Assembly: GCA_018806915.1 (NCBI GenBank)
Contig: JAGKQI010000084.1
Span: 62,001 to 126,000 of the forward strand
Reading direction: 5' to 3'
From: Phytophthora colocasiae
Lineage: Eukaryota > Oomycota > Peronosporomycetes > Peronosporales > Peronosporaceae
Length of the DNA: 64,000 nt
Part shown: positions 55,854-64,000 of the stretch, piece by piece
How the letters are laid out: each line of letters starts with the position of its first letter
Numbering within the stretch: position 1 is the stretch's first letter
The notes under the pieces: generated by a model
Seen by the model: the letters and a program-made list of their open reading frames with translations, nothing else
What the model was told of the DNA's origin: nothing
The model's database searches: none
Position numbers and translations under genes: made by a program

Positions 55854-57140
55854 ATGACAAGACTCATGGCTGTTGCGTCGTTCAAGCTCGACATCAAGCT
55901 CCAAGGGACGGAGAACTACGAGGAGTGGTCGCTGCGCATTCAGACGGCCATGCTCACGTTGAACTACAACAAGCTTGTACTCGGTGAAGAGCGAGAGAAT
56001 GACGTGCCGCCAGGGACTCGCAACGAGCAACAGAGTTGGCGCGTGTGCTTCCGTGAGAGACGTCTAAAGGCTCATCACATGTTGGTGGAACACATCACGT
56101 GGGACGTGCTCCAGCGCTTTCAGACGGAGGTGCGGTCTGGGGACCCCATGCAGCTTTGGGATGCTCTACAGTCTGAGTATGGATCAGGCGGTGGACTGAA
56201 CACCGTGTATGTACGACGAGACATTTACAGTCGCTACTTGCAGCCGAATGAGAAGGCTGGCGACTACATTGCTGACCTACTGCGACTTCGTCGTGTCCTG
56301 AGAGAGAATGGAGACAACATCGAGGACCAAGACTTGGCCGATGTGATGCTAAGTAACGCAGTGGAAGTATATCCGGGACTCGCCCGTGAACATGGAGAAA
56401 GAAAGAGGTCTTCACGCGCGAAACCGGAGCTCCGTGATGCGACTGCGCGTCTGGAGAATGCAGAGTTAATTGCTAATAATTTGCCTGGCGCTGATCGCCG
56501 TGGTAATGAGCAGAGTGGCCAAGGACTTGGTGGCCGTGCAGTTAACTACGTGCAAGAACGTGGAAGGGGAGCTTCACGTGGACGTGGACGTGGGAATTCG
56601 AGACCGAGGAGCTCGAGTACGACATCGTCGCGCCCAAGCAAGAAGTCCAAGAAGAATACGTGCTTCCGGTGCGGATCGGGCAAGCACTTTGTGCGGGACT
56701 GCCCGCAACCGCCTACTGAAAGTGGTAATGGCAACAGTGGTGGACGCCAGTCGAACAACGTGGAGACGCTGAACGTCATGTTGACGCCGCGCAACAGTTC
56801 TGCGCTGGCTCCAGATGTTGGTGATCGAGACCAAGCTGGTGACGAAGGGTCTGGAGACCACGTCGTCGCTACCAGTGGGAGTTCTGGTGCTGGTGATCAC
56901 GCCGCTGGTGCTGACGTTTATACCGGTGGTACAAGAACCAGTGGGAGTTCCGGTGGTGAGGGTGTGACCGAGGCTTTTGGCATTAAAGAGGCTACGGAGA
57001 TGGCTGTGGCGGCTGCGTCGCGAAAGGATTCGGACGAGGAGTCCAAGGATGCATCACTGGATGTGTCGACGCCAAAGGAGCTGTGCACCTTCACGCGAGA
57101 CGAACGTGGCCTGCGGGGACGTGCACCTGACCGTGCGTAA
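55854..57140 (+). CDS. gag: copia Gag
   Basis: 428 residues from the ATG at 55854 (MTRLMAV). An earlier in-frame ATG lies within the LTR and primer site and is unlikely to be used. The N-terminal part (FKLDIKLQGTENYEEWSLRI and LWDALQSEYG) is the UBN2/Retrotran_gag type. A zinc knuckle CFRCGSGKHFVRDC (CX2CX4HX4C) starts near residue 270, after an Arg/Gly-rich and Lys-rich stretch. The C-terminal 140 residues are Gly/Ser-rich and then run into LDVSTPKELCTFTRDE. In relatives that region holds the protease active site D-S/T-G. That triplet is not visible in any frame here, so the protease start seems deleted. Confidence 0.85.
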   Translation: MTRLMAVASFKLDIKLQGTENYEEWSLRIQTAMLTLNYNKLVLGEERENDVPPGTRNEQQSWRVCFRERRLKAHHMLVEHITWDVLQRFQTEVRSGDPMQLWDALQSEYGSGGGLNTVYVRRDIYSRYLQPNEKAGDYIADLLRLRRVLRENGDNIEDQDLADVMLSNAVEVYPGLAREHGERKRSSRAKPELRDATARLENAELIANNLPGADRRGNEQSGQGLGGRAVNYVQERGRGASRGRGRGNSRPRSSSTTSSRPSKKSKKNTCFRCGSGKHFVRDCPQPPTESGNGNSGGRQSNNVETLNVMLTPRNSSALAPDVGDRDQAGDEGSGDHVVATSGSSGAGDHAAGADVYTGGTRTSGSSGGEGVTEAFGIKEATEMAVAAASRKDSDEESKDASLDVSTPKELCTFTRDERGLRGRAPDRA

Positions 57141-57655
57141 CGAGATCACGGGAAGTACGAGCCGCGTATACTGGAACGCGCGTACTATACGCCTAATGCA
57201 AGGTGTAATTTGATCTCTATGGGCTACATGTTGATTGACGCTGGCTACGACATGTCGTTTTCGAAGGACAAGAAGAAGTTGTGGTTGACCAAGACGGGAA
57301 TGAAATTGGAGTTTCTGTTGGTTGATGGACTGTATCGAATGTGGACGCGGAAGGCCACTGGGTCGACTGCGAAGGCGAACCAGCACATGGTGCTTGGTGT
57401 TGAGAAGTCGTCGGTCATTGGGAAGAGCGCAGCTATGGGGCTGCTGCACAATCGGTTGAACCACGCTGGAATGGAGGAGATTAGACGTCATGCTCAGCAG
57501 TTTGACGTTGGCTTTGATGTGAATTCAAAGCAACTTCAATCTTACGACTGTGTTCCGTGCCGTATGGGCAAATTCAAACGTATGACATACAAGAGAGGGC
57601 CCGATCGCCGAACACGACCACTGCAACGCATTGCAGTTGATGTCTGCTCAATTGA
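57122..57655 (+). pseudogene. pol: copia pol, protease tail and pre-integrase region, frameshifted
   Basis: In the +1 frame after Gag the reading is DVHLTVRNEITGS and RVYWNAR. A one-base shift near 57,181 leads to LISMGYMLIDAGYDMSFSKD and onward. This is the usual stretch after the copia protease. It is followed by the HH-CC integrase finger (LLHNRLNHAG, YDCVPCRMGK) and the first integrase Asp in RIAVDVCSIE. The frame then stops matching near 57,660, where one base appears missing. Confidence 0.8.
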
Positions 57656-60370
57656 ATTGCCACTACATCGGGAGATGGCAAGTTTCTACTGGTTGTCGAC
57701 GAGGCGACACGCTTTAAGTGGGTATTTCTGTTGACACAAAAGAGTGAAGCTGAAGGGCACCTCCGCAATCTGCTGTCAAAGTTGGACAGGGAATTCCAGG
57801 ACAAGAACTGGAGAGTGACCGTGCTGCATAGTGACCAAGGTGGTGAGTTCCTGAATAAAGCGCTTGAAGGCTATTGTAGGGAACGCGGGATTGAGACGAC
57901 TACGACGAATGGCTACAGTCCCCAAGAGAACAGCATTGTGGAGCGAGCTAATGGCATACTGGTGCCTCGCGTGCGTGCGATGCTGGCCGCTACTCGGCTA
58001 CCCAAGGAGCTGTGGGGTGAGGCGTTACTTCACACGGTGTTCACGGTCAACAGGTGGACAACTAGCGCACTGGCGCAGGGTGAGACGCCGTACGAGAAGT
58101 TGTATGGGAAGAAGCCGGATCTGGGGATCCTACGTACATGGGGCTGCTTAGTACAAGCTCGGATTGCACCAGAGAGTCGCCGAGATCGTGACAAACTGGA
58201 TTCACGAACGGACATGTGTATTCTACTTGGTTACTCTCACAACACTAAGGGAGTTAAGCTACTGAGCTTGCAAGATGGTGGTGTACGTACTAGTCGACTC
58301 GAGAACATCTTTTGCCATGAGAAGTTTACTGCTGGACGTGACTACGTAATGCGCGTTCTGACGCGAGACGTACCTGAGGATAATGGTGACACAACTATCC
58401 CTATTGTGGCGATCAAGTCTGGTATTGAGTCGTATGCAGAAGACGATGAAGTGGCGAGACGTGTCGTTGCTGGATTGCCTCTGGAAGGCAAAGACGACTA
58501 CCTTGCAGACATCTCACTGGAGGTGGAACGACGTGAAGAGGCACTATCAAAGAGTGCGCAGGGTGCTGCTACTGTGCAGACGTCTTCAGCTGAGCCACAA
58601 GAAGTATCTGTGAAGAAGGGAAAGGGAAAGAGACGAACGAAGAAGAAGCGACCTCACCAGGATGGTGATTCGGACGAAAACGTGCCGTTCCTGGTTCGCA
58701 AGCCAACGGTGGCTCCTGTGAAGGTGTTGCCTCGTAGGAAACGGGCTCCACCGTCGCATCTTCGGGATTTTGTGTTTAATGTGGCTATACAAGGTGTTGG
58801 AGCTGTCCAATTACCGCAAAGCTACCGCCAAGCGAAGGCGAGCAATCTGTGGCCAGAGTGGAGGAAAGCAATCTTGGAAGAACTTGCTTCGCTGAAGCAG
58901 CATCAGACCTGGCGTCTGGTTCCTCGCTCTCAGGTTGGGAAGGCCAAGGTGATCACGTGCCGCTGGGTATTTGCTATCAAGCGTGATGAACATGGTGCTA
59001 TCAAGCGCTACAAGGCGCGTCTGGTGATTCATGGTCACAAACAAGAGTATGGTGTGAATTTTCATGAGACTTATGCACCGGTGATTCGTTTTGAGACGAT
59101 TCGTGCTGCTATCTACTATGGAGTTCAACGAGGGTGGTTGGTTATGCAGTTTGACGTGAAGACCGCATTCCTATATGGACCGCTGGGCGAGACGATCTAC
59201 ATGGCCCGTCCGGATGGTTTGGAAGAGGGCGATGACGGGGAGGTGTGCCACTTGCTCAAGAGTTTGTATGGGCTACGGCAAGCACCACTCATCTGGAATC
59301 AGATCTTACACACCAAGTTGACGAAGCTGGGCTTCGAGCGCATGGAAAAGGACAGAGGTCTCTATGTCCGAAAAGTGGGAGGAGTAATCACGATGCTGAT
59401 CACCGTGTACGTTGACGATCTGCTGTTGATTGGGCCTATGGAGTTGTGCGAGACTGTGGCTGCACAGATGCGGGAGGACTTCCAGCTGACCTCACTTGGC
59501 GAAGTGAAGTATCTTCTTGGTATCGAGATCTCTATCGACCGTGAGGCTAAGCGTGTAACCTACTGTCAAGAGCAGTACATCAAGGAGATGTTGCTGAAGT
59601 ACCACATGGCAAGCTGCCGTGGCGCGAAGACACCGGAGCCGTCCGGGACACTCCAAGTGCGCGCTCCTGCTGAGGACGACGCGCCACTGCCATATCGTGA
59701 ACTAGTGGGAGCCCTGGGCTACTTAGTTTCGGGCACGAGACCTGACATAGCACATGCGGTGAGGCACTTAGGCAAGTTTCTAGCCAACTTCGACGTTACC
59801 CACTACGAGCTGGCGCGTTATGTGCTGCGATACTTAAAGGCTACAGCTGACTACAAGTTGGTGATGGACGTACGCGAGGGCAAGGCGGTGACGTTGCTAC
59901 TGTACACGGACGCAGACTATGCAAACGATCCTGATGATCGCAAGAGCATTAGTGGCTACGTGACGATGATTGACGGCAATGTGATCTCCTATGCTTCGCG
60001 CAAGCAGGGCTTGAACGCACAGAGCACGACGGAAGCTGAGTACGTCGCGATGGCAGAGGGCATAAAGGATCTACAGTGGGTTCGACAGCTCTGTGATGAG
60101 CTCCAGTGGGAGTACGAGATCCCGTTGCTGAGGGGCGACAACATGGCGTCTATCTACATGACCGCGCGGCCAGGCAAGCACAGTAGGACCAAGCACATTG
60201 AGAACAAGTTCCATGTGTCGCGTGACCTCGTGGAGAAGAAGGAGCTAAAGGTGGAACATGTGGGTACGAACGACATGGTTGCGGATATCATGACAAAGGC
60301 GCTGGGCGCTGTGAAGTTCGCTAGGTTTCGTAAAGCACTCAAGGTGCTGTCACCTGAGGAGTTGCAGTAG
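57656..60370 (+). CDS. pol: copia integrase core, reverse transcriptase and RNase H
   Basis: A single open frame of about 904 codons. Integrase: DEATRFKWVF, then the second Asp in LHSDQGGEF and Glu in NSIVERANG. A basic linker region follows (KKGKGKRRTKKKRP). RT: WVFAIKRDEHGAIKRYKARL, MQFDVKTAFLYGPL, SLYGLRQAPLIWN and the catalytic TVYVDDLLLIG near 59,407. RNase H: LYTDADYANDPDDRKSISG, ASRKQGLNAQSTTEAEYVA, GDNMASIY and RTKHIENKFHV. The RT and RNase H parts look undamaged. The frame has no natural start because the upstream frameshift cuts it off from the first integrase Asp. Confidence 0.88.
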   Translation: MATTSGDGKFLLVVDEATRFKWVFLLTQKSEAEGHLRNLLSKLDREFQDKNWRVTVLHSDQGGEFLNKALEGYCRERGIETTTTNGYSPQENSIVERANGILVPRVRAMLAATRLPKELWGEALLHTVFTVNRWTTSALAQGETPYEKLYGKKPDLGILRTWGCLVQARIAPESRRDRDKLDSRTDMCILLGYSHNTKGVKLLSLQDGGVRTSRLENIFCHEKFTAGRDYVMRVLTRDVPEDNGDTTIPIVAIKSGIESYAEDDEVARRVVAGLPLEGKDDYLADISLEVERREEALSKSAQGAATVQTSSAEPQEVSVKKGKGKRRTKKKRPHQDGDSDENVPFLVRKPTVAPVKVLPRRKRAPPSHLRDFVFNVAIQGVGAVQLPQSYRQAKASNLWPEWRKAILEELASLKQHQTWRLVPRSQVGKAKVITCRWVFAIKRDEHGAIKRYKARLVIHGHKQEYGVNFHETYAPVIRFETIRAAIYYGVQRGWLVMQFDVKTAFLYGPLGETIYMARPDGLEEGDDGEVCHLLKSLYGLRQAPLIWNQILHTKLTKLGFERMEKDRGLYVRKVGGVITMLITVYVDDLLLIGPMELCETVAAQMREDFQLTSLGEVKYLLGIEISIDREAKRVTYCQEQYIKEMLLKYHMASCRGAKTPEPSGTLQVRAPAEDDAPLPYRELVGALGYLVSGTRPDIAHAVRHLGKFLANFDVTHYELARYVLRYLKATADYKLVMDVREGKAVTLLLYTDADYANDPDDRKSISGYVTMIDGNVISYASRKQGLNAQSTTEAEYVAMAEGIKDLQWVRQLCDELQWEYEIPLLRGDNMASIYMTARPGKHSRTKHIENKFHVSRDLVEKKELKVEHVGTNDMVADIMTKALGAVKFARFRKALKVLSPEELQ

Positions 60371-60800
60371 ATGTACGCTGGTACATGCGGAACGGGAGCT
60401 TTGGAAGCTCGGCTTTGGGAGAGACCGAAGCGGTGCTGCGCAGGATGCTCTGGGAGCTGTAGTTGACATGAGGTCACTATGCGCGTGGCAGGACTCGTAT
60501 GCAGGTAGCGACATTGGATGTTGCGCCGAGCTTTGATGGTTCGTACGCTGGTACTGCATTAGGACAAGGACGAGTCGGTGCGCTCTGGGAGCTGCACGGC
60601 GACACTGGTCGCGGGCTCTGCATGATGCTGGAGTTGCTGGACTCGCACATGCCAAGGCACTACACTACGCTAAGGGAACGACAGAGGACGCAGAGCTGGG
60701 CTCGTGCGGTGGGTCGCGGTGGACTGTGAGCTTGGAGCCACGTTGAAGTCACCGGCGTTTTTATGGTCGCGCGCTACGAGGACGCTCGTGAGCACGGACC
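60371..60800 (+). other. copia 3' untranslated segment
   Basis: 430 bases between the pol stop and the polypurine tract. One 76-codon frame (60499-60729) has no recognisable domain. GCTGGTAC words recur at about 60375 and 60549, perhaps a weak duplication. Confidence 0.5.
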
Positions 60801-60809
60801 AAGTGGGAG
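60801..60809 (+). promoter_or_regulatory. copia polypurine tract
   Basis: AAGTGGGAG lies immediately before the TG of the 3' LTR, in the place where plus-strand priming occurs. It is short and has one T. Confidence 0.6.
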
Positions 60810-61056
60810 TGTGAGCCGGTTATGTTCAGTGGATAGTACATGTACATGTACGTATACATGTAGCTGTAGTCTTTGAGGACCAGTCATTTTTTGCATCATA
60901 ACTATCTACTACATATACAGTCAAGGGTTGAGCTGGAGGCTTACAGTTCATTACTAGAACCTCCCTGCCTCCAGCAAGTCCCGTTGGGGTTAGTCCCAAC
61001 AAAGGCCATTGTGATTCCTCTTAGTGATGGTATTAGTGGAAAGTAACCACGGGTTA
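60810..61056 (+). repeat. copia 3' LTR
   Basis: Same 247 bases as the 5' LTR by direct comparison, followed by GCCCA, which repeats the five bases before the 5' LTR. Confidence 0.93.
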
Positions 61057-61061
61057 GCCCA

Positions 61062-62746
61062 GAGCTTCCAAATGGTCCATCTCGACGTATTTGCAGTCCA
61101 ACCGCCACTACTACGAGTGGCAGTTCTCCGAGTCTTTGGAGGTCGCTGCATCTCGAGGAGATCTGAAAATTGTCAAGTGGCTCTTTGAGCACTTCAAGAA
61201 CTGCGAAGTGACTGTGGAAGTCGTTGAAACTGCAGCCAAGAACGGGCAATTACAAATATTGCAGTTCCTGAAGGAGAACGAGAGAACTTCGACTCATGCG
61301 GTGCATTGGGGAGGGCGAAGCCTATGGGAAGCAGTGAAGAACGGACACTCGGAGGCTGCTCACTGGTTGTTTCAACAAACAACAAATGGCTACGGGGAAA
61401 CTCAGGTGACGGACGCTATTGGGATGGCTTTATGCGTGGGTGACGTGAAGACGGCTGAGTTTCTACTACCACAAGGCAAATGTATCCTTGACTACGCTAA
61501 ATTCTGCTCCAACCCTGGTATCATCGAGTGGCAATTGGATTGTGGATATTTCAAACGCGATGAGTTTAGTGCTGGGGTGGCTATTAAGGATTTAGTTCCC
61601 TCTGGACGCTTAGATTTGATGCAAAGGATTGCAGAACAGCACGAACCTCCCCCTGACTACTCAGATTGGTGGGTTGATTGGTGTTCCGCAATGGTTTCAG
61701 CTTGTTGGCACGGCGATCGTTCAATTTTACAGTGGTTGATGGATTATCCGGGTGGACGTTGGCAAGGCGACGACAGACTCTTCTTTGATCTCGTATTTAA
61801 GGCTGCGCACAATGGTAACATCGCAATGATGGAGTTCCTCTACGACCGTGGAGCAATCGACAAAATTCGAGACGCTATGGTGCACGCTATTCGAGAAAAC
61901 CACCTGGATATGGTGAAGTGGCTGATCAAGCATTTTCCTGAATCAGAGCGAATTCCAGACTATTGTGTGATGGATGAAGCTGCAAGATATGGACGTTTGG
62001 AAATGCTCCAATACTTCCAAGAGCTAGACGACTTTGTGGTTCCAGGGTATTCACGTTCAGTGACATCACTACATCGAAAAAGAGCTCGGAGTTCGAGTGG
62101 AGACAAGTTCATAACTCAAATGTTCGTACCAGTCTCTGATGACTATCTCAAGGTGCATCCGACACTGGGTAGAAATCGTTCTGAGTGGCTTCCAACGGAT
62201 CCCATGGACGATGCCGCCGCTAACGGACACCTTGAAGTGGTGAAATGGCTGCACTTCAATCGCTCAGAAGGCTGCACTACAGCTGCGATGGATTGTGCTG
62301 CTGCTAATGGCCACTTGGAGGTAGTGACTTGGCTTCACACTCATCGATTGGAGGGATGCACAAACAAGGCGATGGATGGAGCTGCTGAGAACGGACACTT
62401 GGACGTGATCCAGTGGCTGTACAAGAATCGCTTCGAAGGTTGCACAGTGAAGGCGATTGAAAGAGCTATGAGCAACAATCACTTGCGAGTTGCAGTCTGG
62501 CTACACATTCACTATCCGGCACTTCATCCTTTACATCTCAATCTTAGAAATCACTCGAACGGCGTCTTCGAACGGATCTTGTTCCAGTTTTCCCACTTCA
62601 GCAACAGCTTCAATTCCAAAATTGTGGAATACATGAAGGAGACTCTGCTAAACGCCAGGACCAAGTCGAACCACAAACATATCAATGACTGGCTGCAAGA
62701 AACATTTCCAACTGCTTCTGGAACTCGCGAGTGGCCTGAATGGTGA
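61062..62746 (+). CDS. ankyrin-repeat domain protein, main 3' part
   Basis: Open for about 561 codons to the TGA at 62744. Oomycete-type ankyrin repeats recur as A-A-x-G-H-L-E-V-V-x-W-L-H units. Clear ones are SLEVAASRGDLKIVKWLFEH, AAKNGQLQILQFLKEN, MDDAAANGHLEVVKWLH, MDCAAANGHLEVVTWLH, MDGAAENGHLDVIQWLY and an ending repeat IERAMSNNHLRVAVWLH. A less regular middle part has MEFLYDRGAIDKIRDAM and MVKWLIKHFPESE. These proteins are large families in Phytophthora, presumed to mediate protein binding; no specific partner can be named. The 5' coding part lies before the copia element, and the frame there continues through CGEP. No signal peptide is seen. Confidence 0.88.
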
Positions 62747-62932
62747 CGTGGTCCGGTATACCAGTAACTTGAAGTGACATTACTTTGTACGATCATCAAA
62801 ACTCTTAAAAACGAAATACAGTTGTACAGTATTTTAATTAGCCTAATAAAAACAAGATATTCTATCATCCCATACATGCTCTTCAACTGTTCTTTAACGT
62901 CCTCGACTCCTGTCTGTCATTACCGTCAGACG
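62747..62932. other. intergenic spacer upstream of the SNF2 gene
   Basis: 186 AT-rich bases. The first half would carry the 3' end of the ankyrin transcript (AATAAAAACAAG at 62843 resembles a poly(A) signal), and the second half the SNF2 start region. Confidence 0.5.
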
Positions 62933-64000
62933 ATGTCTGGATCACCTTCCTTCGTTGCTACCGAAGCCTCTACGGCACCTCCATCCACGCCACCACGACC
63001 ACCAGTTAGAGCTTCTTCTGATCTATCTATTCATGCCACTCCGCCTCCACCTTCACCCTCTGAAGACGCATACGACACTTATGAAGTGAGTGATTTCGCC
63101 CCCTCATCCAGTAATGATGACGATTCCGACTATTCCCCGCGTTCCAGTAGCCGCAATACGAAGCGCAGGAAACAGACAAATAAAACGTCCAAGAGAAGAC
63201 GTTTAGTGCGTGGTGATGACCACCAAAGAACTAGGAAACTCAAGAAAACACAGGACTCAGATGCAGAATCAGACGAGCTAAATGCTGCTACAGCCACTGT
63301 ATCGCCCAAGAAGAGCTCCAAACAGGACAGGAAAGCTGCTGCATCCACATGGGCAGACGACGGCAGTGTGGATCTCTATAGACGTCGGATACATGAATTA
63401 AGAAGAGAATTCCAAGATTCCGTGGATGAAGGAAGAAAAACGTTCTACAACAATCCAAGACCTGATAATTATGTTGAAGAAGAAGAAGAGAAGAAAGAAA
63501 GTGAAGAAGAAGAAGCAGAACAGGAGAAAATAGAGACAGGGCCCAAGTTTTACTCCCCTTGGGACGTAACGGAGACTGCATCGGGTCTCTTAGTGTCAAG
63601 TTACGTGCTGACTCAGCTCCTTCCACACCAACGAGAGTGTCTCGAGTGGCTGCATAAGCTGCATGAACGAGGAGTTGGAGGTATCTTAGGAGACGATATG
63701 GGACTGGGGAAAACGGTGCAGTTGGCGTCGTTCTTAGGCTCCTTACACCGCGCGAAGAGGCTCCGGACAGTCTTGTTGCTATGTCCAGCGTCAGTATTGT
63801 TGCAGTGGGTACGAGAACTACACAAGTGGGTGCCGTGGATGCGTGTGGTGCTGCTCCATGCGTCAGGAACGGGCGTCAACACGTCGTTCTCGAGTGAGAG
63901 TTACGAGCAGCTGATTGACGAGGTTTTCCGCTTTGAGGATGAGATGTCGGACGGGGAAGGAGGAAGATTTGATGGTGCAGCAGAAGCAGGAAGTGGTGGC
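62933..64000 (+). CDS. SNF2-family DNA-dependent ATPase, ERCC6/ERCC6L-like, 5' part
   Basis: Open from the ATG at 62933 to the window edge, 356 codons without a stop. Residues 1-225 are a disordered Ser/Pro-rich, then basic (KRRKQTNKTSKRRR, a likely nuclear signal), then acidic Glu-rich region. The helicase core begins near residue 228 with LLPHQRECLEWLH, followed by motif I GGILGDDMGLGKT (about residues 249-261) and motif Ia-like LLLCPASVLLQWVRELHKW. The GGILxDDMGLGKT form is found in Rad26/CSB and PICH/ERCC6L proteins, which remodel chromatin in transcription-coupled repair or on anaphase DNA bridges. An acidic insert starts near residue 330. Which subfamily it belongs to cannot be settled without the rest. 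Confidence 0.85.
   Translation, partial: MSGSPSFVATEASTAPPSTPPRPPVRASSDLSIHATPPPPSPSEDAYDTYEVSDFAPSSSNDDDSDYSPRSSSRNTKRRKQTNKTSKRRRLVRGDDHQRTRKLKKTQDSDAESDELNAATATVSPKKSSKQDRKAAASTWADDGSVDLYRRRIHELRREFQDSVDEGRKTFYNNPRPDNYVEEEEEKKESEEEEAEQEKIETGPKFYSPWDVTETASGLLVSSYVLTQLLPHQRECLEWLHKLHERGVGGILGDDMGLGKTVQLASFLGSLHRAKRLRTVLLLCPASVLLQWVRELHKWVPWMRVVLLHASGTGVNTSFSSESYEQLIDEVFRFEDEMSDGEGGRFDGAAEAGSGG

Larger units (their letters stand above)
55460..61056 (+). mobile_element. Ty1/copia LTR retrotransposon (5597 bp)
   Basis: Two 247-bp LTRs (55460-55706 and 60810-61056) that look identical base for base frame gag and pol in copia order (gag, integrase, RT, RNase H). The 5-bp target duplication GCCCA is at 55455-55459 and 61057-61061. 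The LTRs begin TG and end TA. Identity of the LTRs means a very recent insertion, here into the ankyrin gene in the same orientation. Gag is open, but the gag-pol junction region and integrase carry frameshifts and the protease motif is missing. Confidence 0.93.
54289..62746 (+). pseudogene. ankyrin-repeat protein gene split by hAT and copia insertions
   Basis: The coding pieces are 54289-54393, 55369-55459 and 61062-62746. Counting each target duplication once, they join in frame to 627 codons including the stop. The start is the ATG at 54289; an in-frame TAA lies upstream. The first piece (ALQGLGPIIADFLGPD) and the second (LHDACHFGSLKVLDWIW) have the usual N-terminus of oomycete ankyrin proteins. 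The third holds the repeats. No other lesion is visible, so both insertions are young relative to loss of function. As it stands the gene cannot make the full protein. Translation from the first ATG would enter the hAT element after 35 codons. Confidence 0.88.

Noticed and set aside
60499..60729. An extra copia protein after pol
   Set aside because: 76 codons with no domain similarity. It lies where an untranslated 3' segment is expected.

Overview
The window looks like nuclear DNA of an oomycete, most likely a Phytophthora-type (Peronosporales) genome. I infer this from the gene families and from gene structure: short GT-AG introns, an oomycete-style piggyBac protein with a long N-terminal extension, a PIF/Harbinger element with a SAP/SANT-like partner, a BED-type hAT element, a Ty1/copia element, and a WLH/WLY-type ankyrin-repeat protein. 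Species cannot be assigned from the sequence alone.

Layout. (1) 1-3839, minus strand: the right part of a piggyBac element. Its transposase is a nine-exon gene (75-3543) whose exons join in frame to 1000 codons. The element ends in CCCC next to a TTAA at 3840-3843, and that TTAA belongs to the first repeat unit on the right, so the element jumped into the array. (2) 3840 to about 48,815: a tandem array of 15 plus-oriented units. Most are about 3.07 kb, two are 1.84 kb, one is 2.1 kb and one is 6.06 kb. Each full unit contains an AT-rich segment, a conserved short reading frame that looks like a 3' exon, a tRNA-like Pol III unit, the minus-strand C-terminal part of a non-LTR reverse transcriptase, two copies of a 265-bp GC-rich module with a variable G tract and a TATA-like site, and a disabled RNase H domain. 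The array shows higher-order structure (short units, nested 275-bp repeats, a triple RNase H unit) and ends in a 981-bp inverted copy of itself. (3) 48,816-50,497: a 5'-truncated, frameshifted non-LTR element of the kind that supplied the RT part of the array, abutting a BED-type zinc-finger fragment. (4) 50,945-53,750: a structurally complete PIF/Harbinger element with TTA target duplication, terminal inverted repeats, a DDE transposase and a SAP/SANT-like protein. (5) 54,289-62,746: an ankyrin-repeat gene split by two insertions, a 967-bp hAT deletion derivative (8-bp target duplication GTCCGGAC) and a 5.6-kb Ty1/copia element (5-bp target duplication GCCCA, apparently identical 247-bp LTRs). 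Leaving both out, the frame is uninterrupted for 626 codons. (6) 62,933 to the window end: the start of an SNF2-family helicase gene, the only clearly undisturbed host gene.

How the parts relate. Nearly all the DNA is mobile or mobile-derived, so this is a TE nest beside a host gene. The array is the least ordinary part: a long, recently homogenised, satellite-like block built from a rearranged retrotransposon, a possible captured host gene end and a Pol III promoter. No single unit encodes an intact enzyme. Its spread is better explained by recombination and template switching than by its own proteins. The array coordinates depend on the assembly being right, because repeats of this kind are easily collapsed or mis-joined.
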